Position numbers and translations under genes: made by a program. Under the pieces are notes generated by a model. The model was given only the letters and a program-made list of their open reading frames with translations, was not told the origin of the DNA and made no database searches. From Polytrichum commune (Eukaryota; Streptophyta; Polytrichopsida; Polytrichales; Polytrichaceae), in contig OX485809.1 in assembly GCA_950295325.1 (NCBI GenBank), positions 7,874,001-7,938,000 of the forward strand: a DNA stretch of 64,000 nucleotides, given 5' to 3'. This document shows positions 34,950 through 47,342 of the stretch, in pieces (the first letter of the stretch is position 1; every line of letters starts with the position of its first letter).

Positions 34950-36940
34950 AAGAATATTGTGTGGAGCATTATAAAGAGCTTGGATCCACCACTGGAGATC
35001 ACTCCAAGAACGCAATTCACAACCTCCTTGCCAAAGTTTAAAGAAGTCACCTCATGTCTAATATACATATTCAAAATTGATGCCGAAGAAAGGGAGTTTA
35101 GTTTAGTGTTCATCCCAATCACAAGCCTCTAATAGAAAGTCTATTGTCTTGACTACAACTAACAATCAAGCACTAGTGGCTGAGGGCACTAACTCCAATG
35201 CTTATAGAGAAAAACCATTAGCTCTAGTTGGGTATCATAAATCAAAAGAAGTCAAGTCATGTTGGGGATATGGCAAATAATTGAGGGGCATTCTGGGTGA
35301 CAACAAATGAGTATGTTAACAACGATTATGTGCGGAACATGGATTGGTTCAAGAAGAGTCATTGGATATAAAAACGACTGAAATTTGTGGTTGTTGTTTG
35401 AGCCATTAGCTCACTCGTATGTCATTAAGTTGTAGATTCTTAGGGATGCCCTGTGTGATTTTTACTAGGATGTAAAGGTGAACTATATAATTGTTTTGTC
35501 TAAGAAAATATAGGAGTACAAAATCTCCACCTGCTTGTTGAATTGTTTTGGGTAGGATTTTAGGCAGAGGTTGTGGCAATGGTTTTGGTAGATTGTATAG
35601 TTTTGAGCGTTAGGGTTAGAATTAGAGTTTGGATTTTCTGTCTTGAGCTGGATGTTGTGTTGTGTATTGAGTGGATTCAACCACTTGAACTTGAACAATG
35701 ACAAACATTACTTCATATTTGAATGTGTAAACCCTAAACAAATTTTATGAGTGGTGTTGGCTAGTTTTGTTTTAATGCTACATGTATGTACACAATTGTG
35801 TTTTTTAACACATATATTTGGAAGCATTTGCATGTGTTTTGAAACACAAGCATTTAATTGTCATTTCTATGTGTAAATGTTTGAATGAATAGAGTGCATA
35901 CTAGGAAGCTAAACTATGTGCATGTCATGTTCATCTTTTAATGTGAAATTCATGAGATTTTATGTGTAAGTGTTAGATTATACATGTCATCAACAAAAAC
36001 TATAATTTACAACTACTATATGTTCATGTAAAAGAAGAATAAACACCAAGTTAACCAATTCATATAGTAGGGACTTAAAAATACTGAACTTTAGAAAATT
36101 ACCCTAAGGTCATCACAAGCTATATACTTATGTAAACCTCATGTGGTTAGGGATTAATTAAAAATGGGCTGTTTATCTAAATTTCTATAATAATTGACAC
36201 TCTATAGGTAATACTTTGAGGTATTTCTCAAGACCCAATAGATAAGTATAATTTCACCAGGGACTTATTCTATACTAGACTCTATTTTTGTTGTAAATTG
36301 TACCATTTATCAAAATATTGAAAATCTGACATAAATTGACGTTAATCCATAATTAAACAATAAAAATACATTAACAATGTACGCAATAAAATTGAGTGGT
36401 ACCTACTTGCAACACTATCTTGAAACAATGCAACTTTGTTCTAAAAACTCTCAGTGACCACCTTAAGCTTGCCAACATCCAATCCAAAGACATGATCATC
36501 CAAAGACATTCATTGAGCCTCGCATAAATCTTTGTTCTTCCAAAATATGATAATTACTATTTTACTAATAAATTAAACACTACATGTATTTTTCGCCTAC
36601 CCTATTTTAAAAATTATATCATAAAAAAAGATTTCTCTTGAATTAAAGATACACTCTATGTTTTTCTCATGCGGTTCAACAAAATTTCAGCAATGACCTC
36701 CAGGTTAAAATTACATAATAGTGGGGTGCACAATATTTACCTAGTGCAATATAAAACTCCCCCTGAAAATATGGTTTACATTTTTATTGATCCAAATATT
36801 GATATATGACTTATGACTTGTGGTACATGGCATATGTAAATGAAGAGCTTAACAATGAGAACAAAGATATCTTGCTATAGAATGGTGAATCTCTAACTCA
36901 TTGCATCGAATATGGTAAGACAAATGTGCTTGCCGAAATC
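34950..36940. other. AT-rich stretch without a supported gene
   Basis: I see no gene, RNA or clear repeat. One 73-codon minus frame (35483-35704) is Asn-rich and probably a chance frame. Confidence 0.5.
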
Positions 36941-36951
36941 CGTACGAGAGA

Positions 36952-38188
36952 ATGAAAATGATTGAGCATGGCTACAAAGTTGCTTTGAGGCGGGTGAAAG
37001 TCATCGTTCAGGAGGCTGAGACTACAAAGAAAGAAGCTGCAATGAAGAAGAAACAACTCCGTGATGGCAAGAGGAAGGTTGCTAGGGATGTCGGAGCACA
37101 AGCGCCCAAGCAAATGTCGAGAGCTTATGGACTAGCAACAATGCATGAGCAAGCAAATGTGAAGAGCTTATGGACTAGCAACAATGCATGAGCAGTTTAT
37201 TGTTGTAAATGAAATTCTCGATGGAAACGGTGTTTGCAAGAAGGGAAAGAAGAAGCACCTGATCAAAGCCATTTCCTTAAGGTGGAAAAGGTTCCCAGGA
37301 AATCGAAGAATGGGCCTCCCGATGAAATCCGGTGAAAGAGAGGGTGATGGACATGGAGTTACTTGAGAAGAAGTGTGATCGAGTGTGGATTTGTGGAGAA
37401 GAAATATCCAGTTTTGTCAATGTTTCAAATATAGTTTCGCGAAGACACGGACTACATCTATTGAAGTCGAGGTGCACTGGAAGGAAGTGAAGTTGTGGCC
37501 ATTCAAGTATGCACTCTTGCCAAAGAATTATCCTACCTTCTTGACAATTGTGTCATCGAACACATGTAGAAAATCGGCAAGTTTTGACGAAGTGAAGGAC
37601 AAAATCTTTCATATTGTGATAGGGCAACGCACTTTGGCTGCATGTCTAGAGTATGTGAATGACATTACCAACACATAAGAGATGAAGGATTTTTTTCCCC
37701 CTGAGTGGCAATATAATATGGTGTGGGCTCCAAAAGGTAATGACGATCTTTTGTTCCATTTCTCTGGCGTTTTGAATCTAGAGAATGCATATAGGAAGCA
37801 CTTCCCATCTTGGGTGGAGTGCATTCAACATGCTCAGAAGACATGGATTAAATGAGGGAAGCCACCTTGAATTGCACATGAGAACACAAGTAATGCAGAA
37901 GCTCTCAAAGAGTGGAAGGTATTTACTAAGAAATATAAGGCGATGGGTGATCACTTGCAAGATCTAGGGGCGCCGAAAGAGGAGGATGAGGAGTTGGGAC
38001 ATGACAAAGACCTCCACAAGCATTCTCTTGTGGACAAGTTTGAAAAGGGAGTTGATCCAGAGCCGCATCATGGTCAGTATTGGAATCTTCATGTACATCG
38101 AGGCATGAGTTTTGGCATTGTCAAACTTCATGATCAAGGCAAAGACTACAAGAGGTTCAATCTTTTGAAGGCCATCAAGAGGAACTAG
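36952..38188 (+). pseudogene. Decayed unknown gene or element ORF
   Basis: From 37385 to 38188 one frame of 268 codons is broken by only three stops (37676 TAA, 37853 TGA, 37868 TGA). Protein-like blocks continue across them, for example DFFPPEWQYNMVWAPKGNDD, NAYRKHFPSWVECIQHAQKTW and EALKEWKVFTKKYKAMGDHL. An upstream frame (36952-37191) is Lys-rich and helical. A 32-bp exact direct repeat (37120-37151 and 37163-37194) interrupts it. No known family was recognised. Confidence 0.4.
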
Positions 38189-38540
38189 GGCTAGAGATCG
38201 CACCAAAATCAATACCAGATGTTGCACCAATATTTATACCTGTGCAAGGTATTGATCAAAGACCCTCACCTAAACCCCATTTGAAGCAGCAAATAAAAGC
38301 AATCTGAACCTAGGGTGGCAATAACTAGGATATATTGCAAGGGTCCTTGGATAATAAGACCATCGAAAACTGATAATGGTTTTTTAACAATGTATCATAG
38401 AGTTATTATCGAGGACTTCATGATAGGAGATGAATTGAAAATATTATTATATTATATTATAATTATTATAATTATTAATAATGTAAAGAAAATCTTAAGG
38501 TTTGGACAAGGATCCTTATAATATAAAAATACCTTATTAT

Positions 38541-40091
38541 TGTCGCGGCCCGTATTTTCTTAAAATCTTAAGAAACCTTGTTTTAAGTTTAAAGAATAGG
38601 TTTGACCAAGGAAAACATAATAAGTAGAGTACTTTATAGGTAGATTGTTAGGTAGGTAATTTAGAATTGAGAAGAAAAATTAAAATCCTTAAAGTAGTTA
38701 AAAATATCGAATTGAGTTAGTGTTAGGAATTCCGTTTCGACTCGGAAACCTTAGAGCGGAGCGGACCACACAGGCGACGGCGGGCCGCAACCACCATGGC
38801 GACCCAAACACGGAAGAGGATCGCGGACAAGCCGCTAGCCCTCCGCAAGGTGCACGTGGTCACCCCCATTGGTCGAGAGGAGAGCAATGAGTTGGAGGTA
38901 GACTTGAGGCGCATGGGTTGCCTCGGGTTATGAGAAAAATCTTGGAGAGTACGCTGTGAGGAGATGGTAAGGGAGCTAGTCACTGGGGAGGTGGACCAAA
39001 TTTACGCTTCCACCATCCGGGGCCGACCGGATAGGTGGAATGCGGAATTGTAGAGTAGGGTTTACGGGTTCAAGCAGGGAGGGAAAGGTATGGCCACTAA
39101 AAGAGAGGATCGTACCAGGGACAAATTCTCCCAGAGGTTGGACCCCAAGTATGGCTACTTTGTGAAGGATTGTAAAGACGAGAGGGAAAGAAAGATGTTA
39201 GCTTTTCTAGTGCCTATCTTCAGCCCGGAGAAGCCCTATAATATCACTCTTACCCTTGCCACCACCTTACTTCTTGCATACTCCGAGAAGAAGGCGGTGG
39301 ATTGGAAAAGCATCATTGGGGAGTTGGTGCACAAGTTGGCAACCAACACTAAGCGCGGCCAACCTTCCTACATTGGGCCTTTCCTCTTCTACCTTTATGC
39401 ACACAAAAACCTACTCACAGACGAAGAGGAAACCCAATGGACATTGCATCAGTTCATGCGGGAGCTCCAAACTACCGACTCGGAGCCGGAGATGGGCCAT
39501 GAGGGTTCGAAGGAGGAAGATGTGGTGGAGTTGAGCAACGAAGAGCGGCCCGTGACTAAGAAGCGAAAACTAATGTTGGGGAATCGTGCGACGCGGACCA
39601 GGTCCGCCACCAAGCCGGTAGGAGGTGGAACTTCCACCTTCCCCTTGGAGGACAATCCGGTGGACTCCATTATCCGCGACTTGGAGGGAGTACAATCCCG
39701 GATTGCAGAATATGAGCTGCAAATGCAACAAGTAGGGGAATTGGTGGGCAACCCTCCGCGGGAGAGTTTGGTTGTCGCAATACAGGAGGCCATCTAAGAT
39801 CCGCGCCGGTTGCGAGAGCTGGTCCATATTTTGTGTTGTGTTCCCTACCTCGGTCCGCTACCGGAAAGACGGAAATATCCGTATCATACTTTCCGTAATA
39901 TCCCAGATTTCTTAATCCGATTTGTGTTGTCTTAGTTTCTAGTGTTTCTTGTGTGTGTGTTAGTGAAAGATTTCCTCCCTCTGTGTTGTGAACGACCGCA
40001 TGTTCTTCGTGAGAACGAATTTGGCGCGGCTGTGACGTGTTACGCGTTTATCAGGTTAATTTAATGAATACGCCACCACCGTGCTACGACA
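38541..40091 (+). mobile_element. LTR-like unit (TG...CA, 5-bp duplication) carrying a broken ORF
   Basis: The 1551-bp unit starts TGTCGCGGCCCG and ends GTGCTACGACA, with a perfect 5-bp duplication ATTAT at 38536-38540 and 40092-40096. The ends resemble the solo LTR at 1100-2071. It holds a single plus-strand coding frame (38796-39797) homologous to the ORF of the 2297-6444 unit. No internal second LTR or pol domain is present. The 16-mer GGAAAGACGGAAATAT occurs here near 39862 and in the other unit near its 5' end (complement near 6405-6426). Confidence 0.82.
38796..39797 (+). pseudogene. Homologue of the 566-residue LTR-unit protein, two nonsense mutations
   Basis: The frame from ATG 38796 to TAA 39795-39797 has two stops, TGA at 38931 and TAG at 39051. 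Aligned blocks match the 4074-5774 protein in order: DLRRMGCLGL with DLRVMGCAGL, SRVYGFKQG with NRVYGFPRG, FLVPIFSPEKP with FLLPILNPDKP, NITLTLATTLLLAYSEKKAVDW with NLTMANTLFGAMSGVRPVNW, and QPSYIGPFLFYLYAHKN with KPSFLSPFILHLYQHFD. It lacks the long Pro-rich, coiled-coil and Arg/Ser-rich extensions. After the shared domain it has a short acidic, then basic region and a helical end. Function is unknown. Presence in two different LTR-like units shows a family trait rather than a chance capture. Confidence 0.7.
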
Positions 40092-40677
40092 ATTATACAA
40101 CTTTGAACCATTATATTATATATTATAATTTATGCATTTACATAAAATTTTGATACCATTGCATTCATCTTGACTTTTTCTTTATTAACATATAGAAAAA
40201 TGCCACATTAATAATTACATTGATACTATTACAAAGTGATATATAATTTAATAATTCTGAATCATAATCTAAGTTGTTGCCACCCCAGGAATCCGAAAAG
40301 ACAAGAAAACCTCTACGTACTCTTGGAAGTGGAGGTGAAGCTACACGTATTGCTCCCAAGAGTTGAGTCTTGTGAAGGAGGTGTAGTGGAGAACAAAGCC
40401 GACGATGAAGGTGATGTTGTAGGTGAAGCACAATTGGTGGAAGGTGATAATGTGGGTACAACTATCGTTGGGAATAGTGTTGAGGCCCAAGAAGTTCTAA
40501 CACAAACCCAAATTGTAGACAATCTCCCTCTAATTGACACTCAAACTTAGAATGTGGGGGATGTTCATCCACATGTAGACCGGGTAGAAGCAGTGATTGA
40601 TCAAGGGGAGAGCTTAATTGAACGTGAGCTCCCTTGTGGAAGAGGTTGTTGCTACTGTTCTCTACGTTGAAGGCATG
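40092..40677. other. Flank of the CACTA element with a short coding-like frame
   Basis: A plus frame at about 40320-40550 gives an acidic, Val-rich peptide (for example GVVENKADDEGDVVGEAQLV). It may be a decayed gene piece. The CACTA element inserted about 130 bp after its stop. No family was recognised. Confidence 0.3.
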
Positions 40678-40705
40678 CACTACAACAGATTGGGTATTTT
40701 GTGAC
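40678..40705 (+). repeat. Left terminal inverted repeat of the CACTA element
   Basis: The 28 bp begin with CACTACAACAG and match the right end at 27 of 28 positions. They are preceded by the ATG duplication. Confidence 0.95.
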
Positions 40706-41330
40706 TAGGAAAATATGACTGGGGATGACTGGTGACTACATGCAGCCACATTTTTCCAGGCCTCGACCTTTGGGGTGTACGAAATTCAAAAATATGACTC
40801 GCAGTCATATTTTACTGTCGTATTCGGCAAATGTACTGTATACGGCGTATGGGAACGCCGACTGCCTTTATAGGGAATGACGGGGAACGTGTATGGTGGA
40901 CGCCCAGTCATATGTGGCAGTCATATTTTTCTGCGAGTCATATTCTTCAGTCACATTCTGACTAAGACCATTTTTTTGCTTTTTTTGGGCAGCCCTTGAT
41001 AATTCAGGCTGCCCAAGACGGGCCTCTTGTGTTTTTGCCCCATGACTCATTATCTAGTATTATGGTTTGGATTATTGGTTTAATAATGAAAGATTTTGGT
41101 CAAAATTAAGTACTTTGTGTGTTATAGTATGAACGGCAATGAAAATTGGGAATGGCCTATGTTTATTTATTGAATAATTAACTGATTGATGTTTTAGGGA
41201 GTATAGGGGGGAAATTGGGGAGGAAATTTGATTCTTACTATTGCCAAAAGACTAATTGAACATGTATATAATTGAACTTAAATATATACCCACCTAAGTT
41301 TCAATTATACAACTTCTTGCTCGGACGGGA
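40706..41330. promoter_or_regulatory. Left subterminal region with ATGACT/AGTCAT words
   Basis: Words such as AATATGACTGGGGATGACTG, AAAATATGACTCGCAGTCAT and CCAGTCATATGTGGCAGTCA cluster between 40705 and 40960, then thin out towards the transposase 3' end. In En/Spm, subterminal repeats bind the TNPA protein and are needed for transposition. By analogy these are candidate binding sites. Confidence 0.7.
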
Positions 41331-41332
41331 AG

Positions 41333-44300
41333 TCAATCACCGTCCGAGTCGCAAAGCTCGGAGTCATCTACCGATGCGTCGTCCGGTCTCTCTAGACATT
41401 CTAATGCCTTAGCAACCACTCCTGGCCCCACTTCCACTGCATCGCCCAATATGGGTGTCTTCGGTACGATATCGTCATGTAAAGCTGTCATTTGTAATCC
41501 GGGAAAATCAGAAGTCCTACCTAGTGCTATGCATTGTACTTCATCCGTTCTTTGTTGTTTGGAGAATACCCGAACCCCTCTCGGTTCCTTACGCAAAACA
41601 ACTTCCCATCCACTCTTCGCGACGTCAGGTGCAAAAAAAACTTGTTCGATATGGAGAGGAAAGGCAAATGATTGTGCTGAGTAAGGAATCAATCTGTCAA
41701 AGTTTACAATGGTGAAACCATAGTCGTCGCGCTTCATCGTCACTCCATCTCCCTTCATGTTTGCAACGACCCAATTGCAATAGAGGACCACCACCTCGAA
41801 GAATCCATAGTCCACAGAGAGGATTTCTTCAACCCAACCCACATACTCCAACTCCGCTGCCTTTGGATTTGTGTCCTTCAGGCCCAAGAGACATAATTGT
41901 CGAAATGTGGCGGCCACCCCAGAGTCCATCGTTGTCAATTGCGCATGTGCGCTTCGGACACGGATGTGGTTTCCAAACGCATACATGGATCGATACGACT
42001 TCGCTGCATCCGATGGAGGTAACATCAAGGCCTTAACGTCTTCTTGTACCTCCTCATACCCTTCTTCTATGGCGCGCACCACTACTTTTGGAAACCAAAT
42101 GTGGAAATCCTCGTCGCGCAACTCCGCTGGGTACATTACCCGCGCCTTCCGCTTCTTGCGCCTGTATTCGTGCCGCTCACATTCCCGCCGTGACATGTCA
42201 TCCTCGTGTTTCCTGCATTTTGGTTACAGCCCAACACATCATTACCCGTGACATGCTGAAATCACTAATGGCAGTCATATTATGCATACAGCATTAGTCG
42301 TACTGTGTCGCGATAACTACAACGAAATGCATATTTTACGACTACATTTTGTGATTGTACTCAGTCATATATCCCAAAATATGACTGAGTGCAGTCATGA
42401 ATTTTGGTCATGTGAGATGAGTTTTGTGGAAGTTCGTATGGACTGGACTGTTGTTCTAAGAGAGGTGGTGCATTTAAGGTCTTTCCACTAAATTCAGAAC
42501 TCACCTCCTCCACTCTTCCAGTGGTGCCGCATTGTTCACCACGAACTCATGTATCCATTGTCGAAGGTCGGATGGGAGATGACGCACCCGCCTGCCACCT
42601 TCGAGGATCTCATCATACATTGATGGGTCTTCTTTGTCATCCCACACTCTTCGAGTGGTGACTGTATATTCTTGCATATACTCCGTGCAGAATCCCAATG
42701 CCTCTACTATGGCGTAGCCTTCAGCCATGCAACCCTCTGGTCGAGTACGGTTTCGGACATACCCTTTGAGAGTCTTCAGGTACCTCTCTATAGGGTACAT
42801 CCAACGTGTATGTACGGGTCCACAAATTTCCACTTCCTCCACGATATGCATGACCAAATGGCTCATGATGTCAAAAAATGATGGCGGGAATTCTTTTTCC
42901 AACATGCATAGTGCTATGGCCGCTTCACACCTCATCTCATGTATTGTTGCGGTATCAATGGACTTAGCACACACCCTCCTGAATACACGGCTCAACATTA
43001 TTATTGATGTCCGCACTTCCTTTTCCATTGTGCAGCGCACACATAGTGCCAACACTTGCTGCATGAGGACATGGTAGTCATGGGATTTCAGGCCTTTCAT
43101 TGTCCCATCCACGTTTACGCGCTTCTTCAACTGTCCCACATAGTGAGTGGGGGTTCGCAGTGCACGCACTTGCTCCACAAAGACTTCACGCTCTTCTTTC
43201 GTCATAATGTAAGAGGAGCGAGGTAGAATCACGATACCGGGTTTTGTTCCTGCTACGGGCCAAAGATGCGGGCGTATATCCGCCTCCTTCATGTCTAGAC
43301 GAACTCCAATTGTATCATTCTCTCCAAATATGGTTTTCATCACATTCTCAGCGATGTTTTTCTCACAGTGCATAACATCCAGTGTGTGTCGAATTAGAAG
43401 ATCCTGCACAGTGACTCCAGCCAGTGAGAAATTTGCCGGAGCGAATCACAATATCACTGCGTGCAATCATGTGACTGTACATGACTACACCCACTCACAT
43501 AATACTCATAAACAATATTACTATATGCAATCATGTGACTACGTCTAGTCACTTATCACGGCTAATAATATACACGTACTTTCCAGTATGGAAGGTCATA
43601 TAGACATGTCCTCCTCTTCACTCCATGATTATGTACAGGGTCTGTCGTCTGCCCAGTTTGGTTTCTGTAGTGTTTTTGAGACCACTCTTCTCGCTCGTTC
43701 GCATATCGCAATTGCTCTCGACCACTCATCCTTCTTGGCGGTGGTTTCATCTCCGGTTGCCCATCAAAATTGGACCTCTGTCGTCTCCATTGGTGGGTCA
43801 TTGGCAGTTGTCGTCTATGTCCAAGGTAAACATTCTTTTTCAACGCTTTGGAACGCCGTGTTGCCACGTTGGGGCCACACACGGGGCACGTCCTATGTCC
43901 TTTTGTTACTTGCCCGGAAATCAAACCGTACGCCGGGAAGTCGTTCACCGTCCACAAAAGCAAGCCATGTAGCTTAAATGTTTTATCTTTGGAGTTTCCT
44001 TGCGATCCGTCCAAGCAGTCGATCCCTTTCCAAAGCTCTTGGAGCTCCTCAATCAAAGGTGTCATGTACACATCCACATTCCTGTCCTTCACACTCTCTT
44101 TTCCTGGTATGATTAGCGCAAGCATCATGAAGAAGTTTTTGGTCACTAACCAAGGGGGGAGATTGTAGTTCAGCATGACCACGGGCCAAGTAGAGTGGCT
44201 GAGGCTTTGGTTCCTAAATGGATTTACGCCATCCAGTGCAAGGCCAAGCCTAACGTTCCGTTCATCTTCCGTAAACCACAGCCACCTATTATTTACGTGG

Positions 44301-45220
44301 TCCCAAGCCTTCGAGTCCACCACGGACCTCATCACCTTGTCCTTACTTTTCCCTCCTACATGCCACTTCATTAGCTCCGCGATCCGTGTGCAGCTGTACA
44401 TCCTTCGTAAACGAGGAATCAGAGGAAAATGTCTCAAAACTTTGACTGGAATTGTACTGGAGTTCTCTACAAAGCGCGATTTGTGGCATGTTGGGCACTC
44501 CGTTGCATTCTCCAACTCTTTCCGAAACAAACAACATCCATCTCTACACGAATGTATTGAGTTGTAGGACAACCCCAACTTCATCAATAAGCCTTTCGCC
44601 TCGTTGAATGATTTCGGTAGTGTGTTGTCCTTGGGTAAAATTGTCTCCTTCAACAACTTCAACAACTCATCCACAAAGTTGTTTGGTACGGCGAAGGTGG
44701 TGCAACACAATAGTATCAAGAGTGTCGATGTGAGACGGTTCGAGGGGCTTCCCTCATACAGTGGAGTTCCAGCTTCGTTTAAGAGAATTTGGTGGTCTAC
44801 CCCACTGGGGTCCTCACTGTTCATGGTACTCCCTCTTGTTTCCATGGGATCATGCATTTCTTCCCTTTCCCCCTCGCTACCATCACTGTCCCTCGTTGTG
44901 AAACCATCCTCCCCTTCATCGTCTTCAACCCATGCATCCCCGAGTCCCTCATGTATGGTGGCTTCAGTTTCGTGTCCGTCATAATTGAGGCCATCGTACT
45001 TGCCGAAGCACTCTGCCACCATACGTAGAACCTCAACTTCTCCATCATGTCCATCGTTTGTGTTAGGGTATGTCTGGCTTCTTTGCCCAGTCCGTGGTGC
45101 ATGGGAGAACAAGTCAATCGGGCTGTACTCGTCTTGCAGAGAGTGATAAATTTGTGCGCACGTTATATATTTTCGCTTTGGCAGAAACATATGACAAGGA
45201 CTCATAACAATGACAAACAT
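41333..45220 (-). CDS. CACTA transposase (TNP2/TNPD type), three exons
   Basis: Likely exons are 45220-43580, 43403-42505 and 42212-41333. The donors and acceptors (AAA|GTACGT...GCAG|GAT, and AG|GTGAGT...GCAG|G) keep the frame with no stop. The first exon has the Transposase_21 core: HSCRDGCCLFRKE, CPTCHKSRF, LALDGVNPF, WPVVMLNYNLPPW and LLWTVNDFPAYG, then a CPVC pair. The second starts with DVMHCEKNIAENV and includes HDYHVLMQQVLAL and a DUF4218 stretch (SFFDIMSHLVMHIVEEVEIC, GPVHTRWMYPIERYLKTLKG). The third is DUF4216-like (EYVGWVEEILSVDYGFFEVV, DYGFTIVNFDRLIPY, QVFFAPDVAKSGWEVVLRKE) with an acidic tail. It binds and cuts element ends in the nucleus. The start at 45220 is only the first ATG. 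A true N-terminus may splice from the upstream Transpos_assoc exon. Confidence 0.88.
42213..42504 (-). other. Intron 2 of the CACTA transposase with ATGACT/AGTCAT words
   Basis: The 292-bp intron has donor GTGAGT and acceptor TGCAG on the minus strand. The plus strand shows GGCAGTCATATTATG, GTACTCAGTCATATATCCC, AAAATATGACTGAGTGCAGT and GGTCATGTGAG. Confidence 0.75.
43404..43579 (-). other. Intron 1 of the CACTA transposase with ATGACT/AGTCAT words
   Basis: The 176-bp intron has donor GTACGT and acceptor TGCAG on the minus strand. It contains several copies of GTGACTA, ATGACTAC and AATCATGTGACTAC and the pair GACTACGTCTAGTC. Exons on either side lack these words. Confidence 0.75.
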
Positions 45221-45660
45221 AGACCACGGATTGTATATAACATGGACCTAATATATACAAATGTATGAACATGACAAGGAGCAATCCCAAGTAGTGTTGT
45301 ATCACAAGGACGAGTCATAAATTTGTGACTTCTGTGTTACATGGTTCTGTCATAAAATGCGCGCTGTATCTAACGAGGGGCAATCATGAAACGCCGAATA
45401 TAACATGAACGTGTAACATGCGTGGGGGGGGTGTTCATCGATTATGAAGACAAGAGTGTATCAGGTAAAAGAAATTTCATGCAACATACAATGGAAAAAC
45501 AATGGATGTAAAAAATTGGTCATGTTCCACGTACACATTTATACCGTGGTGTGGACATGTATACAAAATTTTGTCAAAACAAAACATGACTTGGTGTAGT
45601 CATGTTAGTGAACACATGGCACACTTTACTCATTCCTAATATGGACTAATGGGTGCCAGC

Positions 45661-46591
45661 CTACAATGCGGTGTGCGGGTTCAAAGAGTAGTGTGCATAC
45701 AACTCTTCTCCGACCAAAATGTCCTTTGTGGCTAAAGTGATTACATACCCCCATTCATGTTTGTTCCAGGGTTTTGGCAACATGCGAAATTCCCACACCA
45801 CATTTCCTATTTCTTTGCGTCCTATGAAACTATTTATGAAGCCAGCGACATTCCCCTTCATTACATCTCCATCGATGTACAAGTCCGGCTCAACTTGCAT
45901 CGCATATGACTTCACTCGAGGTTGTGCCTTCTTCAAAGCTCTGTATTCTCCCAAGGTGTATTGTGGTCCTACGAATGGAAGCAGTTCCTCTCCCTCTTTG
46001 GCGGGTTGAAGTGCAAAGAGACCCCAACCCATGAATGGGAAGTTGGACACCCTTACTTCCCATTCTCTATTCCAGTATGAAAACTTTATAAGTTTTGGGA
46101 TGGGCCTGTCACACCACTGTCCGTCATACACGTTTGACCCCATGTCTGCAAGGCTCGTACTCTTGCAGACGTTGTGTTTGGCATTGACTGTGAAGGCGTT
46201 TCGTATCCTCCTAGAAACTTTCTCAGGGATGTCTTGCAAGCAGCTTTTACAATGGGTCTCCATCGGGCCTACAAAATTCATGTACACAAGGATGAAAACT
46301 CGCTCATAGCATGACCACCCGCTTACGCTCATTCAAAAGTCGTTTCATGGAATGACTTACCAAGATAGACGTTGTAAACACAGGGTCCCTTTTTTTGCTG
46401 CGAAGATGCTTTCGGATTGTGGCTCGATCGAGGACTTTCCCTCTTGCACACTCCATGCATGGGCATGGGTACTTGGATAGCCGCATTGCGTCTGCTTGGA
46501 CCTCTTCTTCTTGCCATAACTGTAGATGCTTCAAGCTTTCGACCTCCCCTCCTACCATCCTGTGATGTGCACGGCATACGGGGCGGGTCAA
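45661..46591 (-). CDS. SET-domain ORF joined to a Transpos_assoc-like exon, inside the CACTA element
   Basis: Probable exons are 46591-46361 and 46268-45661, with donor TTG|GTAAGT, acceptor TTTGTAG|GC and a 92-bp intron. The first exon has YPCPCMECARG and RATIRKHLRS, the Cys/His pattern of the plant transposase-associated domain. The second exon reads as a SET domain: GWGLFALQPAKEGEELLPF, SYAMQVEPDLYIDGDVMKGN, VAGFINSF and DILVGEELYAHYS. SET proteins transfer methyl groups from SAM to lysines, often on histones. The GN...FIN core and the late Tyr are present, but the usual NHSCxPN and post-SET cysteines are not clear. Joining the exons in frame needs one extra base in a seven-A run (46390-46396), so this copy is frameshifted or has an assembly error. 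It ends in TAG 440 bp before the transposase start. Confidence 0.7.
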
Positions 46592-46688
46592 TTTGTGATA
46601 TCGGGATACCTTACAAGGAGTGAGTGCTCACATGCGCGCAGTCACTTGAATATTTGGATACGAAAGGGTGGTCAAATAGCCCAAGGCA

Positions 46689-46850
46689 GTCATATAACAC
46701 ACGAGAGTCATATAACACATGGCAGGCATATAACACACATGAGTCATATAACACATGGCAGTCATATAACACACGGGAGTCATATAACCCATGGCAGTCA
46801 TATAACACACGGGAGTCATATAACACATGGCAGTCATATAACACACGGGA
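46689..46850. repeat. Nine tandem copies of an 18-bp GTCATATAACACA unit
   Basis: Two variants, GTCATATAACACACGGGA and GTCATATAACACATGGCA, largely alternate and form a 36-bp higher-order repeat. The array lies just upstream of the minus-strand transcription unit and contains the GTCATA word seen across the element. It may be a protein-binding array for promoter control. Confidence 0.92.
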
Positions 46851-47079
46851 GTCAGTCATTGATGGTAATTGAATAATTATTTATGATGTCCCTAAGTTTA
46901 CACGGAATTCAAGGAAATTCAAAAAGTTAAAGCCCACACTATATTGGGTTATGAAACTTACGCCCATAACTAGATTTACCCTCTTTTCTTTTGAGCATTA
47001 AATTTAGGGATAACTTTTCATAATCTCATTTAGATATTCTAAATTTGAGTACTTAACAAATATTCCGATTCAACCCGAG

Positions 47080-47342
47080 CTGACTTTTCGCCCTGTTTGC
47101 CTAATTTTAAGCGGCCCCTAAATATATCGTAATCGATTCGGCATGATTCATATACCCCAGTTATACGTAAGTGTGGTGAAGCCCATACTTTTTTTTTTTC
47201 TAAAAGTAATTTCAACGGGGCCCTAAGTAAATCCACAATCGGACCCTTTTTTACCCTATTCTTGAAATCGAGCTGACTTTTCACACTGTTTGCCTCTTTT
47301 TAAGCGGCCCCTAAATATATCGTGATCGATGAGGCCTGATTA
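47080..47342. repeat. Two ~70-bp direct repeats, 191 bp apart
   Basis: GAGCTGACTTTTC...TGTTTGCCT...TTTTAAGCGGCCCCTAAATA...ATCGAT(T/G).GGC.TGATT occurs at about 47078-47147 and 47269-47340. Both lie in the spacer between the divergent genes. No gene is present here. Confidence 0.8.

Noticed and set aside
46689-46850. CRISPR-like look of regular repeats
   Set aside because: There are no unique spacers; the units are contiguous, and the context is a plant transposon.
46526-46876. Repeat proteins with YNTWQS- or CYMTAM-type units on both strands
   Set aside because: The 18-bp DNA repeat is a multiple of three and opens several frames at once, so these are by-products of the array.
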